A DNA stretch of 64,000 nt from Rosa chinensis (Eukaryota > Streptophyta > Magnoliopsida > Rosales > Rosaceae): assembly GCF_002994745.2 (NCBI RefSeq), contig NC_037089.1, forward strand, positions 15,704,141 through 15,768,140. Reading direction: 5' to 3'. Within the stretch, counting starts at the first letter, position 1. Each line of letters starts with the position of its first letter. The position numbers and the translations under genes are program-made. The notes under the pieces were generated by a model. It ran no database searches. It was not told the origin of the DNA and saw only the letters and a program-made list of their open reading frames with translations. Shown piece after piece: positions 58,023-64,000 of this stretch.

Positions 58023-58880
58023 GAAATACACACCCCTAATCACTTAATACACATCCATATTATTTTATATTTCAAATTAGATTTTGTAGGTAGGTTAAAT
58101 GACCAAAGCAGACATCTATGCATTAGAAGAAGAAAAAAAATAGTTATATTTTTCTTATATTATTCTATTTATGTATAAATAGTTAGATAAACACAACAAA
58201 TTTCTATACATGGCCTCCCAATTTAATACAAGAATAAAGTTAAAAACTATCTAATTTAATTTTTCCTTAAATAAATTGTAATTAGATGAGGTTAGAGACC
58301 ATAATATTTAGAATTTCAAAATCAATGGCATTAAATACTTTTAAGACATATCGCTTTACTCCCATTTTTTAGTTAATTTCCTTTTTTGTTCTAAGAGTTA
58401 CGATTAATCAATTTATTTTCTAATATAAAACATCACATGTGAAAAAACTTTTATAATTGTTAATTTGTTTGGCCTCTCTAATGACAACTATTTAGTTCCG
58501 CCACTATAGAGAAACTACTGGTATAGTTTTGGTTGAATGTTCAACTCATAATTTTATACTTGATTAACATGGTGTTTGGTGGATGAGAACTCAAATAACA
58601 CAAAGCCTATTTATATGCATCTATTTAAAGGGAACAATAATAAATCTTTATGGATTTCTCAATTATTAACACAAGTAATAAATGTCAATATACTAATCAT
58701 ATTAAATAGTAACCTTAATATAGTAAAAAAGTAGGATATTTCATGATTTTTTAGATTAAGGGTATTTTAGGTACTTTGGGTTGTGTATTTAGTAAATTAT
58801 TAGAATGAGAAATTAAATGGGTGGTGTATTAAATATGGAATGTGTATTAAGTAATTAGGGGTGTGTATTTAAAACTTCTC
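58023..58880. mobile_element. MULE-like non-autonomous element (858 bp)
   Basis: Inverted ends share AAATACACACCCCTAAT and continue to TACTTAATACACAT. The right end has about ten extra bases. A perfect 9-bp duplication TTCGATGAT flanks it (58014-58022, 58881-58889). AT-rich interior without transposase. Confidence 0.75.
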
Positions 58881-59565
58881 TTCGATGATTCATCGCTATA
58901 TTGTTCTATTCAAGTGGCAATATCATTGTGAACATCCATACTTAATTTACTTACCAACCCTCCTTAAAAAATAAATAATTAAATAAAAAAAAAAAAAACT
59001 CTATATGAGTATAGATTCAGATTTTTTTTTTTTTTTTGGGCCAGATCATTTTCCTTCAATTTTCGTACCATAGAGATTAGGATCAGAATTTAGGAATAAA
59101 GAATCCATAAACGATACGGGCCAGTTGAGGGCGTATCCATTCTTATTAGATGTGGCCGCTGGAGTTGATGATGATGACTGGGCCACAATATAATGCGAGA
59201 ACAGGGTTCCAAATTTTTGACGCGGCCCTGCTCTACTTTACCTGGCATGTTCATGGAGCTTGGGGCGCTACTTCCTTCTTGTAAGTTATAACACGTCATA
59301 CGCGTTACAAATGGCAACAGCAACTATAAGAATGGTAGTACATGCACAATTGGAGATTTCAAAACAACAACTCTCTTTGCTCATATAGTGCAAGAAACAA
59401 CCCTATATTCACGTGTACTTCGATCTTGCATTATCGATCTCAGCAAGTAAGAGCAAACTTCGAGTTTTTGCATTGTCTTATACTTTTGGTAATCTTAATG
59501 TTTGCTCTTTTCTTGGTAAATTTGAAGTTTTTCTGATTTTGGTGTCTATTGGGTCGTGTTGTATG
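58881..59565. other. upstream region of RNL-6
   Basis: Poly-T at 59022-59036, then sequence with no recognised gene. A donor-like GTAAGA at 59448 corresponds in place to the 5'UTR intron donor of RNL-5. I see no strong TATA box. Confidence 0.5.
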
Positions 59566-62500
59566 ATGACAGTGGTGATAATCTGCGGAGCTGGTTTAGC
59601 GGTGACATTTTGGACGCTGTGTGATTCTGTTAAGCAAGTGAAAGACCAGATACTGATGTTCAAACCCCAACTCGGGGATATCAAGTCCACTCTGGACTCC
59701 TTGCAGCCACTGATCAAGGAGATGGCAGAGTGTGAGAAGGAACTGGATGGTCCAGAGGAGGAGCTAGAGAATCTTAGAGTGGAAATGGAGGGAGGAGTGG
59801 AGCTTATTCGCAAGTGCTCGAAAGCGAGCAGGTTCAAGCAGTATAAGTACGGCAGCAGGCTTGTTGAATTGAGCAAGTCACTTCAGAGGCTGTTGGGGAT
59901 ATTGAAAGTGCAGGGGATAAGGGATGTGAAGAAGGCATTGGTTTCGGTGAGGAACGTTGAGAATGTGCTGCACAGAATTGAAGGGAATTGTGTGATACAG
60001 AACAATCAGTCTGAAAAAAATGAAGGGTGGTGTGCTGTGCCTGAGCCTCCAACAATTACGGTTGGATTGGATTTGCCTTTGAGGGAATTGAAGATGAAGC
60101 TCTTTAAGGACGGAGTGTCGATGGTGATACTTACTGCTCCAGGAGGATGCGGGAAAACTACATTGGCAACAAAGTTATGTCAAGATGCAGAAGTCAAAGG
60201 TATTGCATATAACTGATGTTATTATCTTTTCTTGCTTGCTTAAAACTAGGAAGCTTTGATTCCCTAATTGAAGAATGCTATATCCAAGTCTAATCCATCT
60301 GTAGCTGTTGCTAGCTAGAAATATTCGATGAAAATTACTGTTAAGCTGTTTATTCAATATGACATAGGGACACTGATTACAAATAGGCCAAGTCTCACTC
60401 TCCTTTGTATAGGATTTATTTCTGTGGAAAGTAATCAAATATTTCATAACTTCAAGACTAGGATGTGCCTTCATAAGCAAATGGCTTCACTCATTTATTA
60501 CTGTTTCAATATGTTAAGCCTCCGGTTGAGTTAAGCAATTCATTTTTATGACCTCACTCTCTGCATGCATATGTGTATGTTTTATTTTTTTCACAACTGC
60601 AGACAACTTTAAAGTACCCTCCTAGTAACTATTTTCTTCTCTTTTATTTGCATAGATAAATTCAAAAGCAATGTCTTCTTTGTTACTGTTTCAAAGAAGC
60701 CCAACTTGTACCTAATTGTAAAAGAGCTATATCATCGAACGGGTGCCCAGGTCCCCGATTTCCAAAGTGAAGTAACTTCAGTTAGCTGGCTGCAGAAATT
60801 TCTGAAGCAAACAGGTCAAAATCCTATGTTGTTGGTCCTGGATGATGTTTGGGCTGGATCAGAATTCATTCTTGAGAAGTTCGATGAATTAAAAATGACA
60901 AATTACAAGATATTGGTGACATCAAGGTCTGCTTTTCCAAGATTTGGTTCTCCATATTTTTTGGAATGTTTGAACCGCGAAGATGCAATGGCACTTTTTC
61001 ACCATGCAGCATCCTTAGGTGATAGGAGCTCTTATATTTCTGAAGATCTTCCGAGAAAGGTGATTTTCTTAGTCTGCAATGCAAAACTTATATGCTTATT
61101 AATGCAGGAAAGGATGAAGAGATGCTACATGCACTTTCTACTCAAAGCATTCATGCACATATGGATTAAATAATTATTACCTGAAATAGTAATTGACAAG
61201 CTGAGTTTTGCTTCGCAGATAGTAGAACGTTGTATGGGATATCCACTTGCAATTACAGTTGTCGGAAGATCACTTTGCGGGCAGCCAATAGAGATTTGGC
61301 AAAAAAGAGTGTTGGAATGGTCTAGAGGTTCTTCTGTTCTTAAGTCTGAACATGATTTGCTTGATTGCCTCCAAAGAAGCTTAGATGCTTTGGATGAAGA
61401 GAAGTCTCTTATCAGGGAATGCTTCATAGACCTTGGTTTATTTCCTGAAGATAAAAGAATCTCAGCTACTGTCCTCATTGATATGTGGGCAGAGGTATAT
61501 GGCATAAATGAGGACATTTCGTCCATTGTGAACCTCTATGAACTTGCCTCTCGGAGTTTGGCTAATCTGGCAGTCACAAGGTATGCAGGATTCGGTTTTC
61601 CTTGTCTGTTCTTGTCACCTAGGTTTTCCTTCATGTCAATGGCTATCTGCTTCTCATAATTCTCTAGTGAAATATGTATGTTGAAGAAATTCTTAAGCAA
61701 ATTGGTTTTGATTACAACCAGGAAGGACAACAAGGATAGTGATGGCTATTACACTGAACACTTTGTTACACAGCATGACATGCTTAGGGAGTTGGCTATC
61801 CTGCAGATGAGTCAGGAACCACTGCAACATAGAATGAGGCTCATGATTGACATATGTGGAGACAACCTTCCTATGTGGTGGAAAGAACAAAATTATGAAT
61901 CCCTCATTGCTCGCCTTGTATCTATCTCGACAGGTTGTTACATCTCTTCTTTAGCAAATAATTCACATTAACACATATGCACATGCAAATAGGCTCATAA
62001 ACTTAAATCTCAACATTGTTTTGCACAGATAATTTCTTTCCCATCTCACATGATATACCATAATATATGCAGATGAAGAGTTCTCATCTAAATGGCAAAA
62101 CTTGCAACTACCAGAGGCAGAGGTTTTGATTTTGAACTTTCAGACCAAGTATTATGCCTTACCAGAGTTTGTGGAGAAAATGAATAAATTGAAGACTCTA
62201 GTACTCACAAGTTATGGTATCACTCCGGCTGAGTTGAATAACTTTCAACTAGTTGATTCAAAACCGAATCTGAAGAGAATCAGATTAGAACGAATTTCAA
62301 TTCCTTCCATAAGCAGGTATCCTATACAGTTGAAAAGTTTGCAAAAGATTTCTCTATTCATGTGTAGAATTGGCCAAGGTTTTGGTAATGGTTCCATCCA
62401 TATATCAGAGGCGTTTCCAAATCTTGTTGAAATGAATATTGATTACTGCAATGATTTGGTGGAGTTGCCTCCTCAATTGTGTGACCTTGTTCAATTGAAG

Positions 62501-62914
62501 AAACTCAGTGTCACCAATTCTCATAAACTCTCTGCCTTACCTGAAGACATTGGAAATCTAGTAAATTTAGAGCTGTTGAGGCTCAGGTGTTGTACAGACT
62601 TGTCAGAGTTACCTGGCTCGGTCAGGAACCTCAAGAAGTTAAACTTGCTTGACATATCTGATTGCTTTAGCATTAAGGAATTGCCTGAAGACATTGGAGA
62701 ATTGTGCAATTTAGAAAGGCTCAACATGAGACAGTGCTCGAGATTGAATGAGTTGCCTTCTTCAGTTTTGGATCTTGAACAGTTGAAGGAAGTGACATGT
62801 GATGAAGAGACTGAAATTTTATGGGAACCCTTTTTACCCTTTCTCAAGAACATACACATGAAGGTTGTGAAAGAAGATATCAACCTGAATTGGCTCCACA
62901 AGGCACATTGCTGA
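59566..62914 (+). CDS. RNL-6: RPW8-NB-ARC-LRR helper NLR, NRG1-like, intact
   Basis: Exons 59566-60199, 60656-61059, 61219-61580, 61722-61933 and 62073-62914 join to 2454 nt (817 aa) without a stop; phases 1, 0, 2, 1, and exons 2-5 have the same lengths as in RNL-5. RPW8 about 1-120 (MTVVIICGAGLAV); P-loop APGGCGKTT 191-199; kinase-2 LLVLDDVW to 277; QHD 484-486; LRR in exon 5. ATG 59566 aligns with the starts of the paralogues; ATG 59563 is one codon upstream and equally possible. The frame stays open for 50 more codons upstream, probably across a 5'UTR intron. Sister of RNL-5. Confidence 0.92.
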
Positions 62915-63029
62915 GACGTATTCTCTCAAATAAATGTTGGGGCAACGTCTGTGTGATTTGTGAAGGTTGTCAGAGGGCTGGTTTTCAAGGCACATTACAA
63001 CAGGTATACTCCTTGCATTGGATGATTCT

Positions 63030-63286
63030 CTCCATCAAAATACTGCAAGCACAGCAAGCAAGGGACGTGAAGATTATCTTGGTAAGGGGAAAGAATATGG
63101 AGGCAACGATCAAAGGAATTGAACAAGGTATGCTACTTGATCAAAATGAACTTAATGGTTGAGCTATAGCTCTTAAACAGCAATCCTTCAGAGTTGGATT
63201 GGAGGCGCCTTTAACTCTTTAAGAGGAAGATTTAGGTGGTCAAAGAAGAGTACAACCTAGAATGGATCTACAGTCAACAATCTTGA
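63030..63286 (+). pseudogene. collapsed RNL relic
   Basis: Three RNL landmarks are compressed into 260 bp: an exon 1 piece (IKILQAQQARDVKIILVRGK, compare ILKVQGIRDVKKALVSVR of RNL-6), VGLEAPLTL (compare VGLDLPLREL), and the C-terminus VVKEEYNLEWI ending in TGA at 63284. The P-loop, kinase-2 and LRR are gone. It marks the edge of the array. Confidence 0.75.
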
Positions 63287-64000
63287 GAGCTGCATGTCTG
63301 CCACATTTGTGTTTCATTTTCATTCTTAGATTTTAGTGTTGAGATTTTTCTTTCCAATAAACTGTTTTGCAATGTCTCTGATGGATTTATTTTTTCTTTC
63401 TTGATGTTCTTGTTTGGTAACCAAGGCTCTTGTATATTATTTCTCTTACACATATAGCAGCATAGTAAAAGGAAAGTATATGTGTTATTAGGGGATTTGA
63501 ATTTACGAGTTGTACCATTATGTTTAAACACATTCATGTTGAGTACTTATAGATGGTCTGGATGCATGCCTGCTTGAGTTTTTCGTGCTAGACAGCTAGT
63601 CTTTGATCAACCGCCACTTTGACAGCTCTGGTTGCATATTATATTCTTGACCAACATCATATATTTTCTACATCCATTCATTCTGGATGTAGCATGTATC
63701 ACGTACTATAAAACTTGACACTCATTATGTTAAGGATGTCGATCAAGACTTGACATCCTTAAAGAAAGATAACTTTTAAGTCCCAGGAAGAAGGAAGGAA
63801 AAAATGAGGCTGGATTCCAATCCCCTAAACAAAAAGCATGAACAAAGCCTCTTCTTTCTTCAAACCAGAGGGCAGCAAAACAACCTGAAGCCAATCGAGA
63901 GAAAATAACGCGACAAATCGGACAAGCATGCAGCAGTTCAACCACACGGACCTATGTCTTTGGCCTCACACATGCGATGGTGGTTGTTGTGGTGGATTGA
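63287..64000. other. no gene recognised
   Basis: AT-rich flank after the last RNL relic. Short frames on the minus strand show no known domain. Confidence 0.5.

Noticed and set aside
1..64000. tRNA or rRNA genes
   Set aside because: No cloverleaf-compatible or rRNA sequence was noticed on either strand; a covariance-model search would be the decisive test.

Overview
This window is plant nuclear DNA. The evidence is multi-exon genes with GT/AG introns, Ty1/copia elements primed by initiator tRNA-Met, MULE, hAT and LINE insertions, and a tandem family of plant resistance genes. The resistance genes encode RPW8-NB-ARC-LRR proteins (RNL 'helper' NLRs). Their P-loop (APGG[S/C]GKTT) and the leucine-rich C-terminus resemble the NRG1 clade (At5g66900 type) more than ADR1. 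A woody or herbaceous rosid, perhaps Rosaceae, is my guess from the element families. It is an inference, not a database result.

Layout. 1-5162: right part of a decayed Ty1/copia element (TE1); its left end lies outside the window. 5163-16840: RNL pseudogene 1, interrupted by TE1 in exon 1, a full Ty1/copia element in exon 1 (TE2, 5529-12669, duplicated site GAAGC) and a probable solo LTR in exon 3 (14050-15319, duplicated site CTTTG). 18448-21836: RNL copy 2, with a frameshift at an exon border and a stop just before the LRR. 22125-22620 (minus): glycosyltransferase relic. 23651-27080: RNL-3, intact, 833 aa. 27523-28885: Pack-MULE-like element. 29286-30392: Harbinger-like element. 30915-36321: Ty1/copia element on the minus strand (TE3). 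36654-42454: shattered RNL/RPW8 pieces, including two copies of an RPW8 domain followed by a C-terminal membrane segment, and an exon-1-only RNL. 46029-51161: RNL-5, intact, 820 aa, with a 5'-truncated LINE in intron 1. 53373-54617: hAT-like element carrying the first 14 codons of ubiquitin. 58023-58880: MULE-like element. 59566-62914: RNL-6, intact, 817 aa. 63030-63286: a last RNL relic.

The three intact genes share one five-exon structure. Exon 1 carries RPW8, the linker and the P-loop. Exon 2 carries kinase-2 and RNBS-B. Exon 3 carries GLPL and RNBS-D. Exon 4 carries the MHD-like motif. Exon 5 carries the LRR. Intron phases are 1, 0, 2, 1 in each, and the exon lengths add up to an open frame. 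By family knowledge these proteins would act downstream of sensor NLRs, with EDS1-family partners, in immune signalling and cell death. The spacers between genes are built from repeated promoter and 3'-flank blocks, so the array has grown and shrunk by unequal recombination. Coordinates of splice sites were read by eye and checked by frame arithmetic and by comparison among paralogues; no expression data were available.
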